From Ruminococcus sp. AF31-8BH (GTDB lineage: Bacteria > Bacillota > Clostridia > Lachnospirales > Lachnospiraceae): a stretch of 64,000 nt of DNA. The DNA is taken from contig NZ_QTVN01000002.1 of NCBI RefSeq assembly GCF_003460605.1, positions 62,001 to 126,000 on the forward strand, written 5' to 3'. A program made the translations under genes and the position numbers. The notes under the pieces were generated by a model, which ran no database searches, was not told the DNA's origin, and saw only the letters and a list, made by a program, of their open reading frames with translations. The first letter of the stretch is position 1, and each line of letters opens with the position of its first letter. Positions 9,018 through 18,577 of the stretch are shown here, piece by piece.

Positions 9018-10315
9018 AACCAGGCTCCTTTTGTTAAAAACTGATCCCGTCTGGCTCCGACGGAAATAAACTGGATCTCATGGTTCAAAAGCTGTTCCAG
9101 AATACGGATGTAGGATTTGGCCTTCTCCGGAAGCTCATCATAAGTCCGGCAGCTGGAAATATCGCAATCCCAGCCCGGGAGCATTTCTATTACCGGCGTA
9201 TAACTTTCCAGTTCCTCCATAGGATCAAAGTCCATTACTATAACTCCATCCTGTTTGTAGCCTGTAATCACAGGAATCTCTTTCATGGAACTTAACACAT
9301 CCATTTTGGTCAGTGCAATTATATCTGCATTCTGGCATTTTAATCCATAACGGCTGGCTACGGCATCAAAGGGCCCAACCCTGCGGGGACGGCCTGTGGC
9401 AGCACCATATTCGCCGCCCGCTTTTCGAAGCTCTTCTTCCCAGGCATCGGACATTGCTTTTTCTGCTACAAAGGGACCGGCACCAACACAGGTAGAATAT
9501 GCTTTTAAAACGCCCACCACATGATCCAGGGATTTTCCTGGAATTCCGGCACCGATAGGGCCATAGGCAGAAATGGTAGAGGAACTTGAGGTATAGGGGA
9601 AAATACCATAATCAATATCCCTCATGGCGCCAAGCTGGGCTTCCAGCACTACCTTTTTGTCCTCTGACAGTGCCTGTTCCAGAAACTCACCCGTGTCTGC
9701 AATATAGGGACCAAAGAGTTCAGCCTGTTCCTCACACCAGGTAAGAAGTGCAGGGTAGGACATGGGCTCCTGATGGTAGCAGCCTGCAAGCTCCAGGTTC
9801 TTTGCCTCCAGCATGGTTTTTAATCTGGCTTTTACGGAATCCTCTTTTAAATGCAGCAGATCCCCAAGACGAAGGGTTTTCTTACGGTACTTGTCACTGT
9901 AGGCATAGGCGATTCCACGGCGGGTAGAGCCAAAGGCGCTGTCGGTTTTTGCCAGCCGGTTTTCTTCTAACTCATCCTGTACCTTGTGCCATGGCATGGA
10001 GATCGTGGCACGCTTTGAAAGCTTCAGATGATCCGGTGTAACCCGGATTCCTTTTTTCTCTATTTCATGGATTTCCCGGGAAAGATGTTCCAGATCGACT
10101 ACCATTCCGTCCCCGAGGACACATACCACACCTGGATGTAAGATACCAGATGGGAGAAGATTTAAGACAAATTTACCCTGGTCGGTGACCACTGTGTGAC
10201 CTGCGTTGTTGCCGCCCTGGTAGCGGACGACCACATCTGCCTGCTCCGCTAAAAGATCGATCACACGTCCTTTTCCTTCATCGCCCCAGTTAATACCGGT
10301 TACTGCTGTAAGCAT
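9014..10315 (-). CDS. purA: Adenylosuccinate synthetase
   Basis: Converts IMP + aspartate + GTP to adenylosuccinate in AMP synthesis. The protein is 433 residues. The P-loop-like GDEGKGR is at residues 11-17 and NNAGHT near residue 36 is present; the segment before it reads GINW rather than the commoner [14 protein letters not shown] (family GRPRR.GW.D) is near residue 305. It heads an operon with pyrB and pyrI, with a four-base overlap. The divergence from textbook PurA in several conserved words suggests a distinct clostridial branch or a second paralogue. Both PurA and PyrB use aspartate, which may explain the pairing; that is inference. Confidence 0.93.
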   Translation of the reverse strand: MLTAVTGINWGDEGKGRVIDLLAEQADVVVRYQGGNNAGHTVVTDQGKFVLNLLPSGILHPGVVCVLGDGMVVDLEHLSREIHEIEKKGIRVTPDHLKLSKRATISMPWHKVQDELEENRLAKTDSAFGSTRRGIAYAYSDKYRKKTLRLGDLLHLKEDSVKARLKTMLEAKNLELAGCYHQEPMSYPALLTWCEEQAELFGPYIADTGEFLEQALSEDKKVVLEAQLGAMRDIDYGIFPYTSSSSTISAYGPIGAGIPGKSLDHVVGVLKAYSTCVGAGPFVAEKAMSDAWEEELRKAGGEYGAATGRPRRVGPFDAVASRYGLKCQNADIIALTKMDVLSSMKEIPVITGYKQDGVIVMDFDPMEELESYTPVIEMLPGWDCDISSCRTYDELPEKAKSYIRILEQLLNHEIQFISVGARRDQFLTKGAWL

Positions 10316-10411
10316 TTGTTCCTCCTTTGAAAACTGTCCGGGCTGCCATATTACAATGAACAGCTTTTGGCCCCGTCACAGTGTTCTTTTTTATTCGGGT
10401 ACATAATACGC

Positions 10412-10451
10412 TTGACGCAGGAATAAGTAAAAACTATAATTGATATAGTTG
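10412..10451 (+). promoter_or_regulatory. LysR-gene promoter with overlapping dyad operator
   Basis: TTGACG (10412-10417), a 17-base spacer and TATAAT (10435-10440) form a near-consensus promoter. A perfect dyad AACTATA-attga-TATAGTT spans 10433-10451 and covers the -10 box. It contains a T-N11-A-like spacing, as expected for LysR autoregulation and for control of the divergent purA operon. Confidence 0.65.
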
Positions 10452-10491
10452 GAATAAACATATGATATGTCAAAAGAAAAGGAAAAATATT

Positions 10492-11385
10492 ATGGACGTA
10501 AATTTCGAATATTACAAAATTTTTTATTATGTGGCAAAATACCACAACTTTACCAAGGCAGCCCAGGCTTTAAACAACAGCCAGCCTAACATCACCCGGG
10601 CCATGAACTGTCTGGAACAGCAGCTGAATACCACTTTATTTATCCGTACTAACCGTGGGGTACAGCTTACCCCGGAAGGAGAACGGCTTTATACCCATGT
10701 GCTTGGTGCAATGGAGCAGTTCCAGGCTGCAGAAGAGGAGCTGGCGGACAGCTCCGGGCTTTCCCACGGAAGTGTAGCCATTGGCGCCAGTGAAACTGCC
10801 CTGAATATTTTTCTGTTAGACAAATTAAAAAACTTCCATATGACTTATCCGGGAATCCGGCTGAAGCTTTATAACCATTCTACCCCGGAAGCCATTGAAT
10901 CCGTAAAAAGTGGAAAGATCGATTTTGCAGTAGTTTCCACTCCGGCAGAGGTGGATTCCCCGTTGAAACAGATCATGCTCATGCCCTTCCAGGAGATCCT
11001 GGTTGGCGGTACCACGTTTACCGCCCTTGGAAGCCAGGAGCTTTCCCTTCGGGAGGTAAAGAACTATCCGCTGATTTCTCTTGGACGGGAAACTATGACC
11101 TATAAATTTTACAACAGTGTATTTTTATCCCATGGCCTGGATCTTTCCCCGGATACGGAAGCCGCCACTGCGGACCAGATCCTGCCGCTGGTAAAATGTG
11201 AACTTGGCCTTGCCTTTTTGCCCCAGCCAATGGCAGCCCCATCCCTTCTGAAAAAAGAAATCGTACAGATCCCACTAAAAGACGAAATCCCGGAGCGTCA
11301 GATCTGTCTGGTGTATGACAGCCAGCATCCTATGGGCGCTGCGGCAAGGGAATTAAAAAACACAATTGTAGCTGGGCGGGTTTAA
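10492..11385 (+). CDS. LysR-family transcriptional regulator
   Basis: A 297-residue regulator. The N-terminal winged helix-turn-helix covers about residues 1-65 (FTKAAQALNNSQPNITRAM), followed by a linker helix and a periplasmic-binding-type effector domain (about 90-290). The start is placed at ATG 10492, which has AAAGGA upstream and gives the family-typical MDVNFEYYKIF; an ATG 30 bases upstream has no ribosome site. It is divergent from purA-pyrBI, which by the usual LysR layout is a candidate target. The ligand is unknown. The gene's promoter carries a dyad that could be its own operator. Confidence 0.92.
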   Translation: MDVNFEYYKIFYYVAKYHNFTKAAQALNNSQPNITRAMNCLEQQLNTTLFIRTNRGVQLTPEGERLYTHVLGAMEQFQAAEEELADSSGLSHGSVAIGASETALNIFLLDKLKNFHMTYPGIRLKLYNHSTPEAIESVKSGKIDFAVVSTPAEVDSPLKQIMLMPFQEILVGGTTFTALGSQELSLREVKNYPLISLGRETMTYKFYNSVFLSHGLDLSPDTEAATADQILPLVKCELGLAFLPQPMAAPSLLKKEIVQIPLKDEIPERQICLVYDSQHPMGAAARELKNTIVAGRV

Positions 11386-11441
11386 AACCAGCGTATGGAG
11401 AAAATTTTAGTGAGTTGTAAAAAACTTGGAGGAGGTATCCT

Positions 11442-11915
11442 ATGGATTACATCAAAGAAGCAAAAAAACTTGGGTTTTCAAATGCGGCAATCATGGATAC
11501 ACAAAAACTTGTGTTCAAACCGGAATATCGAAAGTTTTGTGAAGAAAATCAGTGTGGATGTTACAACGTGAATCCCGCCTGTCCACCTGAATGCGGAACA
11601 GTAGAATCTATGAAACAAAGGGTATTCGCCTATGAAAAAGCGCTTATTCTCCAGACGATACAAAACAAGGATATGGACTACAAAATGGCGAAGCTTGCGC
11701 ACAATAAACTCACCGAACAGCTGGCCTCTAAAATAATGGAATCTGGAAATACAGACCTGCTAATCATGTCCGCTGGTCCTTACAGGCACCATTCCTGCAT
11801 GTCCGCCTACTGTGTTGATGCCCAGGAAATGGCAGATGCGGTGGGAATGATCTGCTGGGGGACCGATGATAAGATACGGTATTTTTCACAAATTTTATTT
11901 CATGGAAACTTGTAA
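11442..11915 (+). CDS. DUF2284 cysteine-rich putative metal-binding protein
   Basis: A 157-residue protein with the Cys cluster CGCYNVNPACPPECG near residues 38-52 and further Cys near the C-terminus (SCMSAYC), the signature of DUF2284. The pattern suggests an iron-sulfur or other metal site; function is not established. GGAGG stands before ATG 11442. It follows the LysR gene with a 56-base gap and may be cotranscribed. A second, longer DUF2284 protein occurs at 37705-38244, so the genome holds at least two. Confidence 0.8.
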   Translation: MDYIKEAKKLGFSNAAIMDTQKLVFKPEYRKFCEENQCGCYNVNPACPPECGTVESMKQRVFAYEKALILQTIQNKDMDYKMAKLAHNKLTEQLASKIMESGNTDLLIMSAGPYRHHSCMSAYCVDAQEMADAVGMICWGTDDKIRYFSQILFHGNL

Positions 11916-11988
11916 TGGAAAACACATACAACGGTCAATGATATGGCAGACATAAAAATATGATATGAAAGAGAAAACTTTCATTCTA

Positions 11989-12017
11989 TTGCGGTATGAC
12001 TATAACAATGCTATAAT
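11989..12017 (+). promoter_or_regulatory. Sigma-A type promoter for the 12082 gene
   Basis: TTGCGG (11989-11994), a 17-base spacer and TATAAT (12012-12017), about 65 bases before the next start. Confidence 0.6.
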
Positions 12018-12081
12018 CCCTCCTGAAAAGAGATAAGTACAGCTCTCATCATGATCCAAACAGAAAAAGAGGCGTTTTAGT

Positions 12082-12888
12082 ATGAAAACAGTTTTACCAA
12101 GAGAACATGCTGTAGAAGATATTTTTTCCAAAATCCTGGCTTCCCCGGAGGCATCAAGAAGACTTCGTGAAGTGTTTTACCAGTATCTGGATGATGAACA
12201 TATGCTGGTGGATGAGGATCCGGACCACTTTTTGCAGGTACTCTTTCACGCTTACCAGAACGGGGATGTAAGTGCCCTTCTTCTGGAATTGTGCGGAAAA
12301 AGTATGTTTGATCTGCTCCGCGAAGCCTATCTGATCCCAAGAAAATTCCACGGAAAGGCAGGAGAGAATCCGGTCCTTCTTACCAATGTGGAAGGAGAGC
12401 TTCTTAAAGATGCTGGAAAGATGGTTTCCGCCCATGACTATGGAAAATTTAAGGAAACCTTTGACCGGCATGAATGTGTACCAAGATCCAGACTTTACCT
12501 GGCAGATGGATATGACATTGTACGCTCTTACACGGATGGGCTGGAAATTAAAGAGGAAAAAGAAGAGCGCCAGCGTGGGATTTTAATCCTCTATGCACTT
12601 CCGGATACCTGCAAGCTGGGGCTTACAGAGGCGCAGGCCTATGCGGTTGTATGGAAGACTTTCCAGGAGATCCAGCAGGCAGCACCCCGTGCAGTGGTTT
12701 TTTATGGACAGGAGACCGGCGTAAAAAAAGAAAATCCAGAGAAACCCTTTGATGAACTTGGCGTTTTGCTTCCCATCCATGAATTTGAAAAGAAAATGCT
12801 CCAGCATATGGAGGAAATTGACGGGATCGTCCTTGCCTGCAGGGAGCGGATGATGGAACTTGCAGGAAATGACAGCCTGAAATTATAA
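12082..12888 (+). CDS. Hypothetical protein, 268 residues, upstream of a ThrE-type exporter
   Basis: I do not recognise the family. The protein is soluble and mixed alpha/beta by composition, with no signal peptide, no membrane span and no obvious catalytic motif. It is rich in charged residues and has a coil-like ERQRG segment in the middle. It has its own near-consensus promoter and is followed after 27 bases by the threonine/serine exporter gene, so the two are probably one operon. A role linked to the exporter or to amino-acid stress is only a guess. Confidence 0.7.
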   Translation: MKTVLPREHAVEDIFSKILASPEASRRLREVFYQYLDDEHMLVDEDPDHFLQVLFHAYQNGDVSALLLELCGKSMFDLLREAYLIPRKFHGKAGENPVLLTNVEGELLKDAGKMVSAHDYGKFKETFDRHECVPRSRLYLADGYDIVRSYTDGLEIKEEKEERQRGILILYALPDTCKLGLTEAQAYAVVWKTFQEIQQAAPRAVVFYGQETGVKKENPEKPFDELGVLLPIHEFEKKMLQHMEEIDGIVLACRERMMELAGNDSLKL

Positions 12889-12915
12889 AGGGACTTTTCG
12901 GAAGGAAGTGGGCTT

Positions 12916-14247
12916 ATGCAGCCAGAGATGGTCAGAAAAAATCATATGGACGTGGAGTGGCATGAATACACCGATGCAAATGGCCAAAATACCCCCGTTA
13001 TAAATGCAAGCATCACCGAAAAGGCTTCCATTATCGGACGTGTGGGGATCATGTTTTTATCCTGTGGGACTGGAGCCTGGAGGGTCCGAAGCTCCATGAA
13101 TGCCCTGGCCGAAGCAATGGGAATTACCTGTACCGCAGATATCGGACTGATGTCCATTGAGTACACCTGTTTTGACGGGGAAAACGGCTTTACCCAGTCT
13201 TTATGCCTTACCAATACAGGGGTGAATACGTCAAAGCTGAACCGGCTGGAGCATTTTATCCGTAACTTTGAAACAGAGGGAAAAAACATGTCCGGGGAAG
13301 AGCTTCACAGCTATCTGGATGAGATTGAAAGGATCCATGGCCTTTATTCCCCGGCAGCCCTGGGACTGGCTGCCGCCATTGCATGCTGTGGATTTACCTT
13401 TCTTTTAGGCGGAGGACCAGTAGAGATGTTTTGTGCTTTTATTGGAGCAGGACTTGGAAATTTCCTTCGCTGCAAGCTGACCAAGCATCATTTTACTTTG
13501 TTTCTGGGTATTGTTACATCTGTCTCCCTGGCATGCTTTGTATATGCAGGATTATTAAAATTAGGGGAAATCCTGTTTGGGATTTCCATTCAGCATGAAG
13601 CAGGATATATCTGTGCCATGCTTTTTATCATCCCTGGCTTCCCCTTTATTACCAGCGGAATCGACCTGGCAAAGCTGGATATGCGTTCTGGTATGGAAAG
13701 GCTTACTTATGCACTGATTATTGTCCTGGTAGCCACTATGTCTGCCTGGATCATGGCCATGCTTCTTCACTTACAGCCGGTGGATTTTATAAAGATCCAT
13801 ATGTCTGCTGCAATGTGGATTCTCACACGGCTTATTGCAAGCTTTTTCGGCGTGTTAGGTTTCTCCATCATGTTTAACAGTCCGGTAAGGCTTGCCTGTT
13901 CTACGGCAGTACTTGGTGCAATTGCAAATACCCTGCGGCTGGAGCTTGTGGATCTCGCCACCTTACCTCCGGCAGTGGCCGCATTTATCGGAGCTCTGAC
14001 AGCTGGGCTTCTGGCCTCCCTTCTGAAAAATAAGGTGGGCTATCCAAGGATTTCCGTGACAGTGCCTTCTATTGTGATCATGGTACCGGGGCTTTATTTA
14101 TACCGTGGATTTTATAACCTTGGAATCATGTCCTTATCCCTTTCCGCATCCTGGTTTGCAGCTGCGCTTCTGATCATTGCAGCACTTCCGCTGGGACTGA
14201 TCTTTGCAAGGATTTTGACAGATAAGGCGTTTCGGTATTGTACCTGA
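12916..14247 (+). CDS. Threonine/serine exporter family membrane protein (ThrE-like, fused)
   Basis: A 443-residue protein joining the two halves of the ThrE family. The N-terminal soluble/amphipathic part (about 1-130, DUF1212 type) is followed by about ten hydrophobic helices from residue 145 to the end; in many Firmicutes the two parts are separate genes. The family exports threonine and serine across the cytoplasmic membrane. AAGGAAG stands before ATG 12916. It shares a transcript with the upstream unknown gene. Transport direction and substrate follow from the family only. Confidence 0.85.
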   Translation: MQPEMVRKNHMDVEWHEYTDANGQNTPVINASITEKASIIGRVGIMFLSCGTGAWRVRSSMNALAEAMGITCTADIGLMSIEYTCFDGENGFTQSLCLTNTGVNTSKLNRLEHFIRNFETEGKNMSGEELHSYLDEIERIHGLYSPAALGLAAAIACCGFTFLLGGGPVEMFCAFIGAGLGNFLRCKLTKHHFTLFLGIVTSVSLACFVYAGLLKLGEILFGISIQHEAGYICAMLFIIPGFPFITSGIDLAKLDMRSGMERLTYALIIVLVATMSAWIMAMLLHLQPVDFIKIHMSAAMWILTRLIASFFGVLGFSIMFNSPVRLACSTAVLGAIANTLRLELVDLATLPPAVAAFIGALTAGLLASLLKNKVGYPRISVTVPSIVIMVPGLYLYRGFYNLGIMSLSLSASWFAAALLIIAALPLGLIFARILTDKAFRYCT

Positions 14248-14305
14248 CTTGAATTGCAAACAGGTGCAAGCTGCTAAACCGGTCCGGCAAAAGGAGGTGG
14301 CTGAT

Positions 14306-14365
14306 ATGTTAAGTATGATTTCCTATGCTGAAGAAAACGGCGAAAAAAAGGCGAAAACCGCTTAG
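14306..14365 (+). CDS. Tiny ORF (19 codons) behind a consensus ribosome site
   Basis: AAGGAGGTGG (14291-14300) precedes ATG 14306, and the frame ends at TAG 14363 after 19 residues rich in Glu and Lys. It is probably the cut-off 5' end of a lost gene rather than a working peptide, because the next bases start another broken gene. A leader peptide cannot be excluded. Confidence 0.35.
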   Translation: MLSMISYAEENGEKKAKTA

Positions 14366-14373
14366 GGACGCTT

Positions 14374-14520
14374 ATGAATATGATAGAGAAGTATATTGCG
14401 GATAAAATAACATCTTTATGTGAAAAGCGTGATATCAGTAAATACAGATTATCACAGTTTTTTCAGGAAGGTAATTCGGAGAATCTGACAGAAAAACAGA
14501 AAGAAGTTCTAAGGGTTTGA
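14374..14520 (+). pseudogene. Remnant of an XRE-type helix-turn-helix gene
   Basis: ATG 14374 opens a 48-residue frame beginning MNMIEKYIADKI, followed by SLCEKRDISKYRLSQ, which looks like the first helices of a short XRE regulator common in Lachnospiraceae. The middle is missing: it jumps to a C-terminal-like LTEKQKEVLRV and stops at 14518-14520, where an interspersed repeat begins. I read it as an internal deletion. Confidence 0.45.
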
Positions 14521-14592
14521 AAAATCATTCCTGCAATCTGCACGCCCCACTTTGCGGTATATTTCACCCGAATTCGGCCTACGTAGTCCGGA
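14514..14592 (+). repeat. Left half of the ~165-bp interspersed repeat (copy B)
   Basis: The sequence GTTTGAAAAATCATTCC through the CTGCACGCCCCACTTTGCGG block to about 14592 matches the left half of the full copy at 43723-43886, with scattered differences. The right half is absent. It supplies the stop codon of the preceding HTH remnant. Confidence 0.7.
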
Positions 14593-14659
14593 TGTTTTCC
14601 TTGTGCAAAGCGGAGTAAGGGGGTATAATAAAATCAGTTTTTTGTATAATTTTAAAAGC

Positions 14660-14738
14660 TATAATAAGGAAATCGGCAAACCAGATGAAAATTTGGGACG
14701 CAAAGCTACAGGACCTGTAAAATGGTAGCCAGTTGCAT
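14660..14738 (+). ncRNA. Cyclic di-GMP-I (GEMM) riboswitch
   Basis: The order of the conserved GEMM blocks is present: GGCAAACC, GGGACGCAAAGC (14696-14707), a variable hairpin, then GGTAGCCAGTTGC. These are the c-di-GMP-I riboswitch core and its tetraloop/receptor neighbourhood. A Rho-independent hairpin follows at 14749, consistent with transcriptional control by c-di-GMP. The downstream reading frame is decayed (kinase fragments at 15063-15610), so the present target may be lost or may be the intact hybrid kinase at 15644. Confidence 0.82.
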
Positions 14739-14748
14739 AAAGTGAGGT

Positions 14749-14775
14749 GCACTGTCTGTTTGGCAGTGCTTTTAT
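14749..14775 (+). terminator. Riboswitch-associated terminator
   Basis: GCACTG (14749-14754) pairs with CAGTGC (14764-14769), followed by TTTT. It directly follows the GEMM core and is its likely expression platform. Confidence 0.7.
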
Positions 14776-15062
14776 TATAACATGAATTATTAATAGTACA
14801 TGATAGGTAATTGCGAAACAAGTTCGCAATCCTGATTAAAAAGCGGTAAGAATCCTGCAACGCAGAATTCTTAAGATGAAAAGTAGGTGCTTTTAAATTT
14901 AGACATGACTAAAAGACTTCCCAGATAAACTGCGAAGTCATGAGATGGATGCTTTTGTATCTCTGGAGGAATCCATCTGGTCTGAATAGGGAATATCTTC
15001 GGTTACTACTATTGGCAAATCGGGCATATATTTTGCAATAAATAAAGAGTCCTTTTTTTAAG
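14776..15062. other. Decayed intergenic sequence
   Basis: About 290 bases without an intact frame. One plus-strand frame (about 14905-14990) reads like coding sequence (HEMDAFVSLEESIW) but is closed by stops. It probably belongs to the broken gene once controlled by the riboswitch. Confidence 0.4.
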
Positions 15063-15610
15063 GCAGATCTGTATAAGAAGTACTTTACGCTTGAGTATAA
15101 TCGGAGTCTTACAGGCGGAGAAAAATCCTGGGTGAAAGAAAAACTTACGGGTATGCTGGCAGAATATATCTCTTATGCCAAAGACTGTCTGGGGAATCAG
15201 ACACTGAAATTTAAGATACAGGACTGCAATGATTATGATGAAATGCTTCAGGCACTGATATATGATAACGATCAAGACTTCAAGAGTGTTCCACTTACAA
15301 ATATACTCGTACTTTTAAGAAAGGCAAGAAAAGCAGAAGCTGTCGCAAAATGTCATCGGGAACTTATGATCTGATACTTATGGATATCCAGATGCCAAAC
15401 ATGGATGGCTATCAGGCAACCCAGTGTATCCGGCATTTAAATGATAAAAAGAAGGCAGAGATCCCGATCATTGCCATGACAGCAAATGCTTTTGAGGAAG
15501 ACAAAAAAAGAGCATTTGATGCGGGCATGAATGAACATATAGCGAAACCCATTGATATTGAGAAACTGAGAGCGGCCATTCTTTCTGTATTGAATAAACA
15601 GAAAAACTGA
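15063..15610 (+). pseudogene. Remnant of a sensor kinase/response-regulator gene
   Basis: Two fragments in different frames. The first (15063-15372) encodes a sensor-type segment containing KYFTLEYNRSLTGGEKSW and LGNQTLKFKIQDC, a pattern I associate with Lachnospiraceae hybrid kinases. The second (15350-15610) is a receiver domain from LILMDIQMPNMDGYQAT through MTANAF to the KPID end. It lacks its first strand, and no HisKA or ATPase domain lies between. An internal deletion and a frameshift are evident. The remnant ends 33 bases before the intact hybrid kinase, suggesting tandem kinase genes. Confidence 0.65.
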
Positions 15611-15643
15611 CAGACTGGGAAGAACAACAGCAGGATAATAAAG

Positions 15644-18469
15644 ATGAAAAGAATAAATAAAAAGATAGGAAAAAATAAGAATAAAAGATTATGTTTGAGC
15701 ATTTTTGCAATTATTATGCTGCTTTTTGTATCAGCTTCTGTTTATGCGTCGGAGATAAAAAGTGACGGGGAAACAACTCAGGCAATGGAAGAAGAAAATA
15801 AAACCGTGAGAGTCGGGTATTTTCCATATTCCAATTTTCAGGAAGGCGGTTCCGGGGAACACAAGCAGGGAGCAGGCTATGAGTATCTTCAGAAAATTTC
15901 TTATATAACCGGCTGGAAGTATGAATATGTCTATGCTTCCTTTAAAGAGTGCCTGGATATGCTGGAAGCTGGAGAAATAGATATACTTGGAAATGTCAGT
16001 TATACACAGGAAAGAGCAGAAGCTATCAATTTTTCTTCTTATGAGGAGCTAACGGAACGATACTGGATCTATACCAGGGAGGACCATGCGGACCTTACGG
16101 ATGGTGATCTAAAGCAGATAAATGGCTGCCGTATCGGTGTTGCAGATGGAAGCTATCAGAAAGAACTTCTGGAAAAATGGCTGGACAGCAATCAGATCCA
16201 GGCAGAGGTTGTTGCCTGTAAAGGCTATGATGAAATGATAGAAAAACTGGATGCAGATGAACTGGAGGCTCTTGTGATTCCGGCACTGTCTGTCAACAGC
16301 GATTTTATTGCCATTGTCAATATCGGGGCAAGTGACTGTTATTTTGGTGTATCAAAATCCAGACCAGATCTGTTAAAGGAATTAAATTCTGCCCTGGAAG
16401 AAATCAACAACACAGAAACGGACTACAGCAGTAAGCTGTATGCCCGTTATGAAGGAAAAGCGGTCATAAATTATGCACTCAACAAGGAAGAAAAACAATG
16501 GCTGGATGCACATGAGAATACAATCCGTGTGGGATATCTAAAGGATAATCTTCCTTTTTGCGGTGAAGAAAATGGGAAACTGACAGGAATCCTTGGAACC
16601 GTTTTGGACACTGTCCAGGAAAAATATGAAATCACGATCAAGGCAGTTCCCTGTTCCACGGGAGTGCAGATGAACGAGGCATTGCAATCTGGTGAAATAG
16701 ATATTGCCGGTCCTATCATTCAGGATCTTTATATGCAGGAACAGTTTCAGGTGGTTTTGACGGATGTAATCTTTGATATTACGCCGGTTGTTATTTACCA
16801 GGGGAAAGACTATAGCAGCAGTCTCTCTGCAATCGCAGCGACAGAGACCTCACTGTATTCGGAATTGATGGTGTCCCTTCTTTTTCCAGATGCAGAGATC
16901 AAACAATATGACACACAAGAGGAATGCCTGGAGGCAGTAGCAAAGGGAAAAGTAGGAGCAACGGTTATTCCCTCTTCAAAAATCAATCTTCTTAATGAAA
17001 GTCCACTGACCAAAAGTCTGTCATTTGCAGAAATGGCAAAACGGCAGGAATTAGCGATGTTTACAACGAGAGGAAACAGAAGAGCAGCTACCATTATCAA
17101 TAAAGCAATTGAGCAGTCATCCAATATTTTAAATGGCGTTGTCCTTGCGCAGAATTCCGTTTCAGAAAAGAAAATGACCTTGCAGGATGTCCTTGCAGAG
17201 TATGCCGACTTTGCGATCGGAATTTCATTTGTGATTATTTTTGTACTGCTTCTACTGGTCTATTTCCTTTCCGTAAGCAGGCAAAAACAGATGGAAGCGT
17301 TGAAAGAAGCACAGAATGCAAATGCGGCGAATATTGCAAAAACAACATTCCTGAACCATATGTCCCATGACATCAGGACACCAATGAATGCAATTGTCGG
17401 ATTTACAGATATTGCCCTGAAGAGGAAGCCGGACGAAGAAGTGGAGAATTGTCTGAAAAAGATCAGGCAGAGTTCCGAATATCTGATGACACTGATCAAC
17501 GATGTGTTGGATATCAGCCGCATTGAAAGTGGTAAACTGGAATATAAACCAGTACCGGTAGATCTCAGGGATATGATAAATACTGTTTTGTCGATTGCAA
17601 GGGGATATATGGAAAACCGTGACCTTAATTTTTATGTTTCAGGAGAAGAACTTAAAAACCCCTATGTGATGGCAGATGAACTCAGAATCAGGGAAGTATT
17701 GCTCAACATTATCAGCAATGCAGTCAAATTTACAAAAGACGGAGGCACTATTTCATTTATTGCAGAAAACAGTCTGGGTAATGATGAGCACCATATAATC
17801 GTGCGCTATCGTATATCGGATACCGGAATTGGTATGAGTGAGGAATTCCAGGCAAGAATATTTGATGAGTTCAGTCAGGAAAATGATGGAGCAAGAACCA
17901 GTTATAAGGGAACCGGACTGGGAATGGCCATTGCCAAACAGTATGTAAATCTTATGGGTGGGAAAATTGAAGTCAGCAGCAGACAAGGTATTGGCTCAAC
18001 CTTTACGGTAGAAATCCCCCTGCTTATAGCAGAACAGGTATTGACTGAAAAGGAAGAAAATTTAAGGAAAGATATGGATTTACAGGGTTTGCATGTTCTT
18101 TTGGCAGAGGACAATGATTTAAATGCGGAGATAGCAGTAGTTTTATTGGAAGAAAAAGGGATGGTTGTAACCAGGACTGTAGATGGCAAATCTGCTCTGA
18201 CACAGTTTTGCAATACAGCTCCCGGGACTTTTGATCTGATCTTGATGGATATTATGATGCCGGAAATGAATGGATATGAATCGACAAAAGCCATCCGAAA
18301 TCTGCCGGACCGTCCGGACGGAAAGAAAATACCTATTATTGCAATGACGGCAAATGCATTTGCAGAGGATGTACAGGCTGCTTTGAAAGCCGGGATGAAT
18401 GATCATGTGGCCAAGCCAGTTGATATGGAGATTCTGATATCTGTCATCACAAAATATATAGAACGATGA
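15644..18469 (+). CDS. Hybrid sensor histidine kinase with two periplasmic-binding-type sensor domains
   Basis: A 941-residue membrane kinase. A basic N-terminus and hydrophobic signal (to about residue 36) are followed by two family-3 solute-binding-like domains (about 50-270 and 290-515), which sense a small ligand outside the cell. A transmembrane helix follows at about 525-548. Then come HisKA with MSHDIRTPMNA (phosphorylated His, about 570), the ATPase domain with N box NIISNAVKF, DTGIGM and GTGLGMAI, and a C-terminal receiver whose Asp lies in LILMDIMMPEMNG. All boxes are intact. No separate partner regulator is adjacent, so output may go through the fused receiver and a remote Hpt. The ligand is unknown. 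Confidence 0.92.
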   Translation: MKRINKKIGKNKNKRLCLSIFAIIMLLFVSASVYASEIKSDGETTQAMEEENKTVRVGYFPYSNFQEGGSGEHKQGAGYEYLQKISYITGWKYEYVYASFKECLDMLEAGEIDILGNVSYTQERAEAINFSSYEELTERYWIYTREDHADLTDGDLKQINGCRIGVADGSYQKELLEKWLDSNQIQAEVVACKGYDEMIEKLDADELEALVIPALSVNSDFIAIVNIGASDCYFGVSKSRPDLLKELNSALEEINNTETDYSSKLYARYEGKAVINYALNKEEKQWLDAHENTIRVGYLKDNLPFCGEENGKLTGILGTVLDTVQEKYEITIKAVPCSTGVQMNEALQSGEIDIAGPIIQDLYMQEQFQVVLTDVIFDITPVVIYQGKDYSSSLSAIAATETSLYSELMVSLLFPDAEIKQYDTQEECLEAVAKGKVGATVIPSSKINLLNESPLTKSLSFAEMAKRQELAMFTTRGNRRAATIINKAIEQSSNILNGVVLAQNSVSEKKMTLQDVLAEYADFAIGISFVIIFVLLLLVYFLSVSRQKQMEALKEAQNANAANIAKTTFLNHMSHDIRTPMNAIVGFTDIALKRKPDEEVENCLKKIRQSSEYLMTLINDVLDISRIESGKLEYKPVPVDLRDMINTVLSIARGYMENRDLNFYVSGEELKNPYVMADELRIREVLLNIISNAVKFTKDGGTISFIAENSLGNDEHHIIVRYRISDTGIGMSEEFQARIFDEFSQENDGARTSYKGTGLGMAIAKQYVNLMGGKIEVSSRQGIGSTFTVEIPLLIAEQVLTEKEENLRKDMDLQGLHVLLAEDNDLNAEIAVVLLEEKGMVVTRTVDGKSALTQFCNTAPGTFDLILMDIMMPEMNGYESTKAIRNLPDRPDGKKIPIIAMTANAFAEDVQAALKAGMNDHVAKPVDMEILISVITKYIER

Positions 18470-18577
18470 TTCAGGTGTTAAAAATGGATTGAAAATTTCA
18501 CATGGAATGGAGCTTGAATATTTGGTACTAAAAAGTGGACGATTTCGATCATTTAGTTGCGATAGTAATAAAATATA

